NCBI RefSeq assembly: GCF_021206925.1
Contig: NZ_JAJPRF010000019.1
Span: 1 to 64,000 of the forward strand
From: Rhodoflexus caldus
Lineage (GTDB): Bacteria > Bacteroidota > Bacteroidia > Cytophagales > Thermoflexibacteraceae
Direction of reading: 5' to 3'
DNA: 64,000 bases
In this document: positions 54,096 through 62,871 of the stretch, piece by piece
Layout: every line of letters begins with the position of its first letter
Position numbering within the stretch: position 1 is the first letter of the stretch
The notes under the pieces: model-generated
The model's input: only the letters and a program-made list of their open reading frames with translations
What the model was told of the DNA's origin: nothing
Database searches by the model: none
Program-made: the position numbers and the translations under genes

Positions 54096-55454
54096 TTAGT
54101 CATCAATATTACCGCCGCTGAGTTCGCCGCCACTTTCTATTTCTTTTTCGGCTACGCTGTCATCATTGTTTTTGCGCAACTCATAGATAACGGCGTATTT
54201 GAGGCTGCTCTGGTCTGCTTTCTTAAACGCTTCGTTGGCGGCTTTGGGGTTTTTCATTTTATTGAAAACCAAACCTTGCAAGAAGTAAACCTGTGCTTTC
54301 ATTTCAGGGTCTACTCCCTGAAACTTATTCAGAATGTCGTTGATAACGGTCATGGACTCGTTGAGCTTGTTCAGCTTAGACAAGGCAACGGCTTTAATAA
54401 AAGCAACCTGATAATTAGTCGGTTGAATGGCAAGACAAGCATCAGCCGAAGCAATTGCCTCGTTATACAACCCTGCACCAATTTCACTCTGTGCTACTTT
54501 TGAAAGAGCTAAGGCTTTTTCCACCGGTTCTTTCTTAGCTTCAGCAGCCAGTTTTTGTTGTTTGATAACGGCAGATTGGTCTAGTGTCATTTTTGAGATA
54601 TTGACCAGCATTTCATGAGCAGGGGAGAAGTCCGGCTTTATTTTAATGGCTTGTTCTGCCATTTTTTTGCTTTCTTCCAACTCATATACCTTATAGTAAG
54701 CGGTAGCAAGGTGCTGGAAGTAGATATGGCTCATTTCAAAAATTTTGACCTTGTAGGGGCCAAAGTTGGCTTTGGTAAATGCTTGCTGGGCTTCCGGATA
54801 TTTACCCAGTTTGTAGTAGCCTAAACCAAGTTCATAGTAAAAACGGGCAAAGTCGCGAGGGTCTTGGCTGGTAATCAAAGGAGTTGCTTTCAGCATGTCT
54901 TTTACAGCCAAATCGTGCTTGCCGAGCTTGTTATTCAGGTGTGCATTGAAGAAAAGCAACTGCAAGTTGTTGGGGTCTAATGCCAAGCCGTCGGCGATAT
55001 GGTTAGCAGACTCTTTGAATCTGTCCGCACGCATCAATAACTTGATAATGTTGATTTTGTACTCTACTTTTTCTTTCGGATTGCTGTCGTATTTGAAAGC
55101 ATTATTGAATGCTTCTATGGCTTCGTTGGTTTTGTTTTTGGCAGCGTAAAGCCTTGCCAGCCTTGTGTATGCGCCTAAGTAGTCCTTACGCAATTGGATG
55201 GTTTTCTCAAAACACTGGATGGCATTGTCCATATCCTTCAACAGGATGTAAGTTTTGCCCTTGCGAAAAACATATTCAGGATTGGCAGGGTCGGCTTGTA
55301 TTGCTTTATTGTACTCGTCAATAGCTTCCTTAGGCCGGTTATTCTTTTTGTAATCCTCAGCCTTAAGCAAAAACTCAAGCCCGCCGTCTTGTGATTTAGC
55401 CGCGAAGGATGTGGCTAAAAACAAGATGAAACAAAACCAAAATTGCATTTTCAT
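54096..55454 (-). CDS. exported tetratricopeptide repeat protein
   Basis: This 452-residue protein has a signal peptide (MKMQFWFCFILFLATSFAAKSQ) and about ten TPR units from residue 25 to 430. Clear ones are AIDEYNKAIQADPANPEYVFRKGKTYILL, compressed, and IQCFEKTIQLRKDYLGAYTRLARLY. The C-terminus is acidic. No enzymatic domain is seen, so it likely scaffolds a periplasmic or outer-membrane complex. It is a monocistronic gene with its own terminator. Confidence 0.9.
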   Translation of the reverse strand: MKMQFWFCFILFLATSFAAKSQDGGLEFLLKAEDYKKNNRPKEAIDEYNKAIQADPANPEYVFRKGKTYILLKDMDNAIQCFEKTIQLRKDYLGAYTRLARLYAAKNKTNEAIEAFNNAFKYDSNPKEKVEYKINIIKLLMRADRFKESANHIADGLALDPNNLQLLFFNAHLNNKLGKHDLAVKDMLKATPLITSQDPRDFARFYYELGLGYYKLGKYPEAQQAFTKANFGPYKVKIFEMSHIYFQHLATAYYKVYELEESKKMAEQAIKIKPDFSPAHEMLVNISKMTLDQSAVIKQQKLAAEAKKEPVEKALALSKVAQSEIGAGLYNEAIASADACLAIQPTNYQVAFIKAVALSKLNKLNESMTVINDILNKFQGVDPEMKAQVYFLQGLVFNKMKNPKAANEAFKKADQSSLKYAVIYELRKNNDDSVAEKEIESGGELSGGNIDD

Positions 55455-55528
55455 AAGATCACTGAGTAAAATTTAGCCATTGGCACTTGTGTAATTTGCC
55501 GTAAAATACTAACATTATCATGCCAAAA

Positions 55529-56323
55529 TTACGTAATTAAGGTCTTTTGCGCAATTAAATTTTTTGAAATGGTTCGCATTGGGAAACCCCGCTGTGCCAG
55601 ATATTGCTTTAGTTCTGTTATATCTACTTCGCGAAAATGGAAAATGCTTGCAGCCAATGCGGCAGAGGCATCATCATTTTCAAAAATCTCGGCGAAATGT
55701 TCCTTGGTTCCTGCTCCTCCGGAGGCTATTACCGGTATTTCAAGCATGTGGCTCATTGCGCCTGTCAGTTGCTTGGCAAATCCGCTTTTGGTGCCGTCAT
55801 GATCCATGGAAGTGAGCAGAATTTCCCCTGCGCCGCGTTCCTGCGCTTCTTTTGCCCATGCAAGCGTTTGAAGCGTAGTAGGCACGCGCCCCCCATGTGT
55901 ATGAACGATATCTTGGCCGTTTAGGTTGCGTGAGTCAATAGCTACAACTACGCACTGGCTGCCAAACTCGAGCGCCATTTGGCCAATAATTTCGGGGTTG
56001 CGAACGGCTGAGGAGTTAATGGAGATTTTGTCTGCACCGGCTTTCAGCAAAGCATCCACATCGGCAACATGGCTGATGCCCCCGCCTACCGTAAACGGAA
56101 TATTGATTTCTCTTGCAATTTTTTTGACTAATTCTATTAGGGTCTTACGTCCTTCCACTGTGGCCGTGATGTCCAGAAAAACGAGTTCATCGGCACCTGC
56201 TTCCGCATAATAAGCAGCCTGCTCCACAGGGTCGCCCGCATCAATGAGATTGATGAAGTTGATGCCTTTAACGGTTTTGCCGTCTTTGATATCTAAACAA
56301 GGAATGATGCGTTTGGTTAGCAT
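55529..56323 (-). CDS. hisF: imidazole glycerol phosphate synthase, cyclase subunit
   Basis: This 264-residue (beta/alpha)8 barrel makes imidazole glycerol phosphate and AICAR in histidine biosynthesis, using ammonia from HisH. The N-terminal [20 protein letters not shown] (catalytic Asp11), [20 protein letters not shown] and DSRNLNG, with Asp130 at VVAIDSRN, are classical. The family is usually about 250-256 residues, so the length is normal. No other his gene is adjacent, so the pathway is scattered or hisF is detached. It is divergent from HMG-CoA lyase. Confidence 0.96.
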   Translation of the reverse strand: MLTKRIIPCLDIKDGKTVKGINFINLIDAGDPVEQAAYYAEAGADELVFLDITATVEGRKTLIELVKKIAREINIPFTVGGGISHVADVDALLKAGADKISINSSAVRNPEIIGQMALEFGSQCVVVAIDSRNLNGQDIVHTHGGRVPTTLQTLAWAKEAQERGAGEILLTSMDHDGTKSGFAKQLTGAMSHMLEIPVIASGGAGTKEHFAEIFENDDASAALAASIFHFREVDITELKQYLAQRGFPMRTISKNLIAQKTLIT

Positions 56324-56399
56324 ATCTGAAAGTTACACTCTTTTGCACACAAAGCAATAAATTCGCAGCCAATAAACAACACAACATCTTGCTTTTACT

Positions 56400-57245
56400 A
56401 TGAAATTGATAGAATGCCCGCGCGATGCCATGCAGGGTTTACATGATTTTGTGCCGACGGAGGTCAAAATCAATTACCTGAATGCATTGCTGAAAGTCGG
56501 GTTTGATACGCTTGATTTTGGCAGTTTTGTATCGCCCAAGGTGATACCGCAAATGCGGGACACTGCCGAAGTACTTGCCGGACTGGATTTATCGGCCACC
56601 TCAACGCAGTTGCTTGCCATTGTGGCAAGTGTCAGCGGTGCTAAAATAGCGGTGCGCTACCCGGAAATCCGATATTTGGGTTTTCCGCTGTCTGTTTCCG
56701 AAACTTTCCAGTTGCGCAATACCAACAAGAGTATAGCTGAGGCAATTGAAGTAGTTAAGGAAATACAGCAATTATGTACGGCGCATGACAAACAATTGGT
56801 CGTTTATTTTTCCATGGGTTTCGGCAATCATTACGGCGACCCTTACGATGAAAATGTATTGGGAGAAATGGCCTTGAAAATGAATGAGTTAGGTATTCAA
56901 ATCATTGCCCTTGCCGATACGATTGGCGTATCCAATCCGGAAAATATTAAACGGGCATTTGGTACGTTAATACCTGCTTTTCCTCATATTGAGTTTGGGG
57001 CGCATTTTCATTCGCATCCCCGCACGGCTGTTCGCAAAGTAGCTGCTGCATGGCAGGCCGGCTGTCGGCGATTTGACGGAGCTTTGAGAGGGTTTGGCGG
57101 ATGCCCGATGGCAAAAGACGAACTGACGGGAAACATAGCGACCGAGGCTATGATTGAATACTTTGAGCGCGAGCACATTCCTACGGGGATTAATCACGAG
57201 GCCTTTGGCAAGGCTATGCAATTGAGCGCTACTGTTTTTGGATAA
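56400..57245 (+). CDS. hydroxymethylglutaryl-CoA lyase
   Basis: This 281-residue TIM-barrel enzyme cleaves HMG-CoA to acetyl-CoA and acetoacetate in leucine breakdown. IECPRDAMQG (metal-binding Asp in RDxxQ), GFDTLDFGSFVSPKVIPQMRD, ALADTIGVSNPE, and GAHFHSHP (metal His pair) are family features. The catalytic loop here reads GFGGCPMAKDELTGNIATE rather than GGCPYAxGASGN, but the Cys is retained. PAP2 phosphatase begins 3 bp later. Confidence 0.93.
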   Translation: MKLIECPRDAMQGLHDFVPTEVKINYLNALLKVGFDTLDFGSFVSPKVIPQMRDTAEVLAGLDLSATSTQLLAIVASVSGAKIAVRYPEIRYLGFPLSVSETFQLRNTNKSIAEAIEVVKEIQQLCTAHDKQLVVYFSMGFGNHYGDPYDENVLGEMALKMNELGIQIIALADTIGVSNPENIKRAFGTLIPAFPHIEFGAHFHSHPRTAVRKVAAAWQAGCRRFDGALRGFGGCPMAKDELTGNIATEAMIEYFEREHIPTGINHEAFGKAMQLSATVFG

Positions 57246-57248
57246 TTC

Positions 57249-57905
57249 ATGGAATCATTAAACGAGCTTTTGCGTCGCAACAGCGGCTTTCTGCTGCCTT
57301 TTATGCTGGTATTATTGGTAGCAGGCATTGTATTGATTTACCTGCCCAAAGGCGATGAGGTAATTTATGTGAATAGACTGCACAGTCCCGCGGCAGATTT
57401 TTTCTTTCAATATGCTACGCATCTGGGAGACGGAATGTTTGCTGTTGCGGTAGCGGTTGCTATGCTTTGGGTGCGTTTCAGGCACAGCGTGCAGATACTG
57501 CTTGCATGGGGCATTTCAGGACTGACGGCACAGTTGCTCAAAAGAACCTTGTTTGCCGATATGCCGCGGCCGGCTGCTTACTTTGGCGATTTAGTACCGC
57601 TGCACTATGTGGAAGGAGTAACCATCCATACGACCAACAGTTTTCCGTCCGGTCATTCTACCACGGCTTTTGCCCTTTTCCTCAGTTTGAGCATAATGAT
57701 GCAGGGGCGAAGCCATTGGCTTTCCTTCGTATGTTTTTTGCTGGCACTGATTGCGGCGTTTTCAAGGGTGTATCTTGCCCAGCATTTTGGCATTGATGCG
57801 TATGCGGGTGCTTGTATCGGCACGCTGACGGCTATTTATGTAGGGTATCAAATGGAGCAGCCGAAACGCTGGTTCAACCGCCCCTTTTGGCAGAGAAAGT
57901 TATGA
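57249..57905 (+). CDS. PAP2 family phosphatase
   Basis: This 218-residue membrane phosphatase has six hydrophobic segments and the three PAP2 motifs: KRTLFADMPRP, SFPSGHSTTAFAL (catalytic His), and SRVYLAQHFGIDAYAG (nucleophile His). Substrates are lipid phosphates such as phosphatidic acid, phosphatidylglycerophosphate or undecaprenyl diphosphate. It is co-transcribed with the HMG-CoA lyase gene (3-bp gap) and overlaps the convergent lipoprotein gene by 6 bp at the 3' end. Confidence 0.93.
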   Translation: MESLNELLRRNSGFLLPFMLVLLVAGIVLIYLPKGDEVIYVNRLHSPAADFFFQYATHLGDGMFAVAVAVAMLWVRFRHSVQILLAWGISGLTAQLLKRTLFADMPRPAAYFGDLVPLHYVEGVTIHTTNSFPSGHSTTAFALFLSLSIMMQGRSHWLSFVCFLLALIAAFSRVYLAQHFGIDAYAGACIGTLTAIYVGYQMEQPKRWFNRPFWQRKL

Positions 57906-58571
57906 GGCATTGGCCGTTGGCATAAACAAAGGCTTGCGGCTTACCTGATTGAGCGGTGCAGGCAGCAATTTGATGCTGTCCTGCTTTTTATCTATCAATT
58001 TGTTGAATAAAACAGCGGCTCTGTCATAGCGACGGCGCAGAATCAAATCATCGTCATACAAAGCGCTGACTTCTTCGTACAATTCGGTGCAGGCAGTGCA
58101 ACTTTCGCTGCCGGGCGTATTGCGCAGTTGTCGCATGAGTTGTATCAGCCTGTCAAAGTTGTTGTCGTAAGTGAGAGTTTTGTTGATGTCTGCAAGTGTT
58201 TCCCACGTTAAAGGATTGTCGGTCAGCCACTTGTGCAGTATCTTGATGGAGTCGGCCGTGTTTTTATCGTGTTTGGGATATTTTTCCAATCGGGCGGTCA
58301 GTTGTAAAATTTTTGCCAGTTTGTTTTCGTCCGATTTGACGGAAAGATACCAGTTGCGCTCCACGCTGTCTTTCAATGCGCCTATCAGTTCTTTCAGAGG
58401 GGCTTCGGGAAGCATATCCTCTTCTGTTTCGGGCATATTTGCCCAAGGGTCTGCCTCCTCTTCTGCCAGTTCTGTGGTTGTATTTTCTTGTACGGCTGTG
58501 TTTTTATTGTCTGTACAGCCAACAACAGCCCAAGAGAGTGCAAGGGCTGCGATAATCAGTCGGTATTTCAT
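57900..58571 (-). CDS. putative lipoprotein, function unknown
   Basis: This 223-residue protein has a type II signal peptide, MKYRLIIAALALSWAVVGC, with lipidated Cys19. The mature part begins with an acidic, Glu-rich stretch (about 30-65). A helical region follows, with a CxxC (SESCTACTELYEE) near residue 165. I do not recognise a family. The start at 58571 is set by the lipobox; an upstream extension of 11 codons lacks sense. Confidence 0.8.
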   Translation of the reverse strand: MKYRLIIAALALSWAVVGCTDNKNTAVQENTTTELAEEEADPWANMPETEEDMLPEAPLKELIGALKDSVERNWYLSVKSDENKLAKILQLTARLEKYPKHDKNTADSIKILHKWLTDNPLTWETLADINKTLTYDNNFDRLIQLMRQLRNTPGSESCTACTELYEEVSALYDDDLILRRRYDRAAVLFNKLIDKKQDSIKLLPAPLNQVSRKPLFMPTANAS

Positions 58572-58606
58572 ATAACAGTTATAGTGATTGGTGGGGTGAT
58601 GCAAAT

Positions 58607-58638
58607 AAAAATAGCTTCCTGTAAAGAAAGCTATTTTT
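58607..58638 (-). terminator. Terminator hairpin after leucine dehydrogenase
   Basis: AAAAATAGCTT (58607-58617) and AAGCTATTTTT (58628-58638) form an 11-bp stem with a 10-base loop, U-rich on both strands. It serves the leucine dehydrogenase gene. Confidence 0.8.
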
Positions 58639-58661
58639 ATGAATTGATACGCAAAATCGGT

Positions 58662-59765
58662 TTAATAGGTTGCCTTGATGCGGGCTATATCCTGAATGCG
58701 TTGCCATGCCATTTCGGTAGCTACCACCTGTGCATTGCGCTGCTGATTTTCGGCTACGTCAAGCACTTGTGCCACGCGGTTGTATATTTCTTCGGTTTTG
58801 GCAATTGCCCATGCGCGGTTGTAGCTGCCTGCAATTTCAGTAGCAATATTGATAACACCGCCGCTGTTAATCACAAAATCGGGTACGTAAACGATGCCTT
58901 TGTTCATACAGGCTGTGCCGTGAATGTGTTCGTCGGCCAGTTGGTTATTGGCACATCCGGCAATTACCTGTGCTTTCAGGCGGCTTAGTGTATCGTCGTT
59001 TACGGTAGCCCCCATTGCGCACGGAGAGTAGATGTCGGCAGGTACATCGTAGATTTCATCGGGGGCAACAACGGTTACATTGAAGCGGGATGCCACTTTT
59101 TTGATGCGGTCTTCAAAAACGTCGGTAATGAATATTTTGGCATTTTCCTTTGCCAAGTATTCTACCAAGAACTCTCCGACAGAGCCTACGCCTTGTACGG
59201 CGATGGCTTTTCCTTCCAAACTGTCTGTTCCGAAGGCTTTTTTGGCTGCCGCTTTCATACCCACATAGGTGCCGAGGGCTGTCATGCCGGAAGGGCTGCC
59301 GCTGCCGCCGCGGTATTCGGGCATACCTCCCACAAAACGTGTGTGCAAGGCAATATCCTCCATGTCGCGGTCGGTAATGCCCATGTCTTCGGCGGTGATG
59401 TATTTGCCGTTCAGGTTATTAACAAATTTGCCGTAGAGGCGCAGCAGGGCTTCTGATTTGATTTTGCGGGAGTCGCCAATAATTACGGCTTTGCCTCCGC
59501 CCAGATGCAAACCTGCCATTGCATTTTTAAAAGTCATGCCGCGTGAGAGGCGCAGGGCATCTTCCAAAGCTTCGCTTTCGGAACTGTAAGCCCACATGCG
59601 CGTGCCGCCCATAGCAGGCCCCAACACGGTATTGTGAATAGCTATGATTGCTTTCAAGCCCGTGTGCTGGTCATGGCAAAAAACGACCTGCTCGTGTCCT
59701 AATGCATCTACCTGCGCAAAAACGTTGCTTTCTGTGGCAACGAGTGGCTGTGTTTCTGTGGTCAT
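58662..59765 (-). CDS. leucine dehydrogenase (Glu/Leu/Phe/Val dehydrogenase family)
   Basis: This 367-residue NAD-dependent oxidative deaminase acts on branched-chain amino acids. The dimerisation/catalytic domain has VVFCHDQHTGLKAIIAIHNT, GPAMGGTRMW and HLGGGKAVIIGD (catalytic Lys). The NAD domain has AVQGVGSVGEFL. GGMPEYRGGSGSPSGMT and GCANNQLAD are diagnostic. I start at MTTETQPLV (59765). A promoter is visible at 59792-59820, so it is probably transcribed alone. It would feed leucine carbon to acyl-CoA and HMG-CoA catabolism. Confidence 0.94.
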   Translation of the reverse strand: MTTETQPLVATESNVFAQVDALGHEQVVFCHDQHTGLKAIIAIHNTVLGPAMGGTRMWAYSSESEALEDALRLSRGMTFKNAMAGLHLGGGKAVIIGDSRKIKSEALLRLYGKFVNNLNGKYITAEDMGITDRDMEDIALHTRFVGGMPEYRGGSGSPSGMTALGTYVGMKAAAKKAFGTDSLEGKAIAVQGVGSVGEFLVEYLAKENAKIFITDVFEDRIKKVASRFNVTVVAPDEIYDVPADIYSPCAMGATVNDDTLSRLKAQVIAGCANNQLADEHIHGTACMNKGIVYVPDFVINSGGVINIATEIAGSYNRAWAIAKTEEIYNRVAQVLDVAENQQRNAQVVATEMAWQRIQDIARIKATY

Positions 59766-59791
59766 GTGTTGTGGTGCAAAAATGTTTGCCG

Positions 59792-59820
59792 CAAAATTAT
59801 CCCTTTTTATAGAAAGGCAA
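59792..59820 (-). promoter_or_regulatory. Candidate promoter for leucine dehydrogenase
   Basis: On the minus strand TTG (59818-59820), 18 bp, then TAATTTTG (59792-59799) fits the Bacteroidota -33/-7 pattern with spacing one short. It overlaps the 3' end of gcvT. Confidence 0.6.
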
Positions 59821-60888
59821 TTTGACAATTTGGGCAGGGATTTTTTTATCGCGCACGGCTACAAAAACAGTTGTTCCTGCTTTGCTGTAAGGGGTTTGCA
59901 CGTACCCCAGCCCGATACCTACGCCAAGGCTTGGCGACTGAGTTCCGGAGGTAACTTCGCCAATGGTTTCGCCGGCGTCGTTGTGGAGTGTGTAGTGCGC
60001 GCGCGGAATACCGCGTTCCAGCATCTGGAAGCCTACCAACTTACGGGCTGTACCTTCGTTTTTTTGTTTTTCGAGCAGTGCCTTGTCAATAAAATCCTTA
60101 TTGAATTTGGTAATCCAGCCCAGACCTGCCTCAATTGGCGAGGTGGTGTCGTCTATATCGTTGCCGTAGAGGCAGAAGCCCATTTCTAAGCGCAGTGTAT
60201 CGCGTGCAGCCAGCCCGACGGGTTTGATGTCATACGGTTTACCTGCTTCGAAGATATGCTGCCAAACGTGCAGCGCATGGCTGTTAGGTACGTAAATTTC
60301 AAAGCCGCCGGCACCGGTATAGCCTGTGGCAGATATGATGATATTATCTACACCTGCAAATTTGGCGCGTTTAAATGTATAATATTCCATGTTGTGTAAG
60401 TCCACGCTTGTCAGGCTTTGGAGCGCTGCAGCGGCCTGCGGCCCTTGTACGGCAAACAGGGAAATATCATCGGAAATATTTTCCATAGATACGCCCCACT
60501 TGTTGTGGCTGCTAATCCACGCCCAGTCTTTGTCTATGTTCGAGGCATTGACAACCAGCATGTAACTTTCGGCATTGATGCGGTACACTAACAGGTCATC
60601 TACGATGCCGCCTTTGCCGTTGGGCAGGCAACTGTACTGAACTTTGCCGTCATACAATGCAGCGGCATCATTGGTGGTTACATACTGAATCAGGTCTAAG
60701 GCATGATGCCCCGTGAGCATAAATTCACCCATGTGCGATACATCGAATACCCCTACGCCCTTGCGTACGGTTTGATGTTCTTCTATATCGGAAGTATAGC
60801 GCAGAGGCATTTCATAACCTGCAAAAGGAACTATCTTGGCACCTAATTTCTGATGCGTATCGAAAAGGGCTGTTCTTTTTAATGACAT
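59797..60888 (-). CDS. gcvT: aminomethyltransferase (glycine cleavage system T protein)
   Basis: This 363-residue tetrahydrofolate-dependent enzyme takes the methylamine group from lipoylated GcvH. FDTHQKLGAKIVPFAGYEMPLRY at the N-terminus, FDVSHMGEF (catalytic region), LVVNASNIDKDWAW and TGYTGAGGFEIYV are classical, and the C-terminal barrel has TSGTQSPSLGVGIGLGYV. I start at MSLKRTALFDTH (60888). No gcvH or gcvP gene is near. Confidence 0.96.
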   Translation of the reverse strand: MSLKRTALFDTHQKLGAKIVPFAGYEMPLRYTSDIEEHQTVRKGVGVFDVSHMGEFMLTGHHALDLIQYVTTNDAAALYDGKVQYSCLPNGKGGIVDDLLVYRINAESYMLVVNASNIDKDWAWISSHNKWGVSMENISDDISLFAVQGPQAAAALQSLTSVDLHNMEYYTFKRAKFAGVDNIIISATGYTGAGGFEIYVPNSHALHVWQHIFEAGKPYDIKPVGLAARDTLRLEMGFCLYGNDIDDTTSPIEAGLGWITKFNKDFIDKALLEKQKNEGTARKLVGFQMLERGIPRAHYTLHNDAGETIGEVTSGTQSPSLGVGIGLGYVQTPYSKAGTTVFVAVRDKKIPAQIVKLPFYKKG

Positions 60889-61005
60889 AATACGGCGGTA
60901 ATAGCTGAAAAACAAAATCGCGTTTACGAGCCGTAAAGCTAATAAACGCGACTGAATTAAACCCGTTAATTTTACCCGTAATCAGGCTGTTAGTTAGAAG
61001 TGTTT

Positions 61006-61030
61006 GTTTAGTTTAGTTTAGTTTAGTTTA
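61006..61030. repeat. pentanucleotide tandem repeat (GTTTA)5
   Basis: Five perfect copies of GTTTA between the divergent gcvT and NarL-type regulator genes. It lies about 118 bp upstream of gcvT and 204 bp upstream of the regulator. The copy number may vary by slippage. Confidence 0.95.
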
Positions 61031-61233
61031 ATCTATTGAAGTGTAGTTAGTTTATCAAAGCGAGTGGAACCCGAATTGTTTGCTTGTTTGCTTGATACAA
61101 AAGTATATTAAGCATTAAGTATTTGAAATCCATGTTTCCATTCATTTTTGTAGGGGATAACCCCTAAATAAATTTGGGGATTTATATAAACTGCGCTATT
61201 TTGGTGGAGCAGTTATCTTATTTACTACATATC

Positions 61234-61893
61234 ATGCCTGAAGATATCAAAATTCTGATTGCCGATGACCATCCTGTCATGCGACTTGGGTTAAGCCATT
61301 TAATTAAAAATGAACCCAATATGCAGGTTGTGGGCATTGCGGCCAATGGAACAGAGGCTATCCGTATGGCCAAAGAATCGCATCCCGACTTGATTATCTT
61401 GGATATTGACATGCCCGAAATGGACGGGCTTTCGCTTGCGCATCATCTCAAAGCAGAATTGCCCGAACTCAAAATTGTTATTTTTACGGCGCACCACAAT
61501 GAGGAGGCTTTCAACGAGGCCATTGATGCAGGCGTAGAAGGGTTTATTTCCAAAGAAAACGTATTTGACGACCTTTCGGAAGGCATCCGGCAGGTGGCGC
61601 AAGGTAAAAACTATTTCAGCAGCGTTTTTTCCGATTATTTGCTTAATCGCATTAAGCATAACGATAAAACCAGAAAAGACAGGCAGTCTATTGCCGAATT
61701 GCTCACCTCGGCCGAAATGCGCATTATGCAACTAATCGCCGATATGAAGACAAGTCAGGAAATAGCCGATACACTTTTTATCAGCGTTAAAACAGTTGAG
61801 AACCACCGCACGAATATTTGTAAGAAACTGAATATCAAAGGGAAGAACGGTTTGTTGAAATTCGTTCTTAACAACAAGCATCAGTTTGAATAA
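61234..61893 (+). CDS. NarL/FixJ family response regulator
   Basis: This 219-residue regulator has a receiver domain (about 5-125) with Asp11-Asp12, the phosphoacceptor Asp57 in IILDIDMPEMDG, Thr in VIFTAHHN, and Lys in FISKENVF. The LuxR-type HTH (about 150-215) contains LTSAEMRIMQLIADMKTSQEIADTL compressed, then ISVKTVENHRTNICKKLNIKG. I start at MPEDIKILIADDHP (61234). No kinase is adjacent. A tRNA-Val array with its own promoter follows. Confidence 0.95.
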   Translation: MPEDIKILIADDHPVMRLGLSHLIKNEPNMQVVGIAANGTEAIRMAKESHPDLIILDIDMPEMDGLSLAHHLKAELPELKIVIFTAHHNEEAFNEAIDAGVEGFISKENVFDDLSEGIRQVAQGKNYFSSVFSDYLLNRIKHNDKTRKDRQSIAELLTSAEMRIMQLIADMKTSQEIADTLFISVKTVENHRTNICKKLNIKGKNGLLKFVLNNKHQFE

Positions 61894-61911
61894 TTTTTTT
61901 TGGCAGAGGGC

Positions 61912-61941
61912 TTGTTTAATTAATAAAGCACTCTACTTTTG
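61912..61941 (+). promoter_or_regulatory. Promoter of the tRNA-Val array
   Basis: TTG (61912-61914), exactly 19 bp, then TACTTTTG (61934-61941) match the Bacteroidota consensus in sequence and spacing. The first tRNA begins 37 bp downstream. Confidence 0.88.
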
Positions 61942-61978
61942 CAGTCCGATTGCAAAGGCAATTGGTTATCAACGGAAA

Positions 61979-62056
61979 GGAAGCTTAGCTCAGCTGGTTC
62001 AGAGCATCTGCCTTACAAGCAGAGGGTCATAGGTTCGAATCCTATAGCTTCCACCA
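61979..62056 (+). tRNA. tRNA-Val (anticodon UAC), copy 1
   Basis: The gene starts GGAAGCTTAGCTCAGCTGG. The anticodon arm TCTGC-CTTACAA-GCAGA gives TAC, and the T arm is TAGG-TTCGAATCC-TA type. The acceptor stem GGAAGCT/AGCTTCC is perfect. The 75-nt body is followed by an encoded CCA (62054-62056). Confidence 0.96.
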
Positions 62057-62076
62057 AAAAGTTCTCCTTATTAATC

Positions 62077-62154
62077 GGAAGCTTAGCTCAGCTGGTTCAG
62101 AGCATCTGCCTTACAAGCAGAGGGTCATAGGTTCGAATCCTATAGCTTCCACCA
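62077..62154 (+). tRNA. tRNA-Val (anticodon UAC), copy 2
   Basis: Identical to copy 1 over the tRNA body and encoded CCA. The 20-base spacer after copy 1 (AAAAGTTCTCCTTATTAATC) is nearly the same as the one after this copy, so they arose by tandem duplication. Confidence 0.96.
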
Positions 62155-62173
62155 AAAAGTTCTCCTCATTATC

Positions 62174-62248
62174 GGAAGCTTAGCTCAGCTGGTTCAGAGC
62201 ATCTGCCTTACAAGCAGAGGGTCATAGGTTCGAATCCTATAGCTTCCA
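62174..62248 (+). tRNA. tRNA-Val (anticodon UAC), copy 3
   Basis: The tRNA body is identical to copies 1 and 2, but the discriminator A is followed by CTA rather than CCA. CCA must be added by tRNA nucleotidyltransferase for this copy. Confidence 0.96.
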
Positions 62249-62263
62249 CTACCGACATGCGAC

Positions 62264-62294
62264 AACCCTTAGGAGATTGCCTAAGGGTTTTTTG
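62264..62294 (+). terminator. Rho-independent terminator of the tRNA-Val array
   Basis: AACCCTTAGG (62264-62273) and CCTAAGGGTT (62280-62289) pair over 10 bp with a 6-base loop and are followed by TTTTGTT. Confidence 0.9.
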
Positions 62295-62333
62295 TTATCT
62301 TGGGCTATCGGATAACCTCACGGCTTTATTGTT

Positions 62334-62795
62334 ATGGAATTTGAAAAGGCACTCCTTAAATTGGCTGCTTTTTGTGCCTATCGCGAGCGTTGTAGCAGTG
62401 AAGTACAGGCAAAAATGGCTGAGTGGGAGTTGTCGGAGTCGTTGCAAAAGCGGCTGATGGCATACTTACAGGCAGAGAACTACCTGAACGATGAACGTTT
62501 TGCCGCTGCCTATGCGCGCAGCAAATTCCGCCAAAAACAGTGGGGCAGAGTTAAAATCCGCCTGATGTTGCGACAAAAAAAACTCTCTGATGCCACTATC
62601 CGCCATGCCCTAAACAGTATCGATGGCGATGAGTATTGGGCGACACTGCTCGAGTTAGCAGAGAAAAAAGCAGCGGAACTTGCCAATAAACCCAAAAAAA
62701 CGGCACCGAAACATTCCTTGTTTCGTTTTCTGGCAGGCAAAGGTTTTGAAGCTGACTTGGCGGCAGAGGCAGTCAGGCAGGTATTAAAACCATAG
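62334..62795 (+). CDS. recX: regulatory protein RecX
   Basis: This 153-residue RecX homologue modulates RecA filaments. It has the three-helix repeat modules: AFCAYRERCSSEVQAKM (first), LNDERFAAAYARSKFRQKQWGRVKIRLMLRQKKL compressed (second; the DERFAxxYxRxK and G-x-x-x-I-x-x-x-L core), and FRFLAGKGFEADLAAEAV (third). The start ATG at 62334 gives the normal length. recA is not adjacent. It lies 40 bp behind the tRNA-Val terminator and converges with an acetyltransferase gene. Confidence 0.92.
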   Translation: MEFEKALLKLAAFCAYRERCSSEVQAKMAEWELSESLQKRLMAYLQAENYLNDERFAAAYARSKFRQKQWGRVKIRLMLRQKKLSDATIRHALNSIDGDEYWATLLELAEKKAAELANKPKKTAPKHSLFRFLAGKGFEADLAAEAVRQVLKP

Positions 62796-62871
62796 CGTAG
62801 CACAAAAAACTTACACACGGCTACTTGTGGTGAAGCAAAAACCCAAGATGTGATGGATGCAATTTATTGGC

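Noticed and set aside
61979-62250. Regular repeat array with 20-base spacers resembling a CRISPR
   Set aside because: The repeats are complete tRNA-Val genes with cloverleaf structure, and the spacers are nearly identical to each other.
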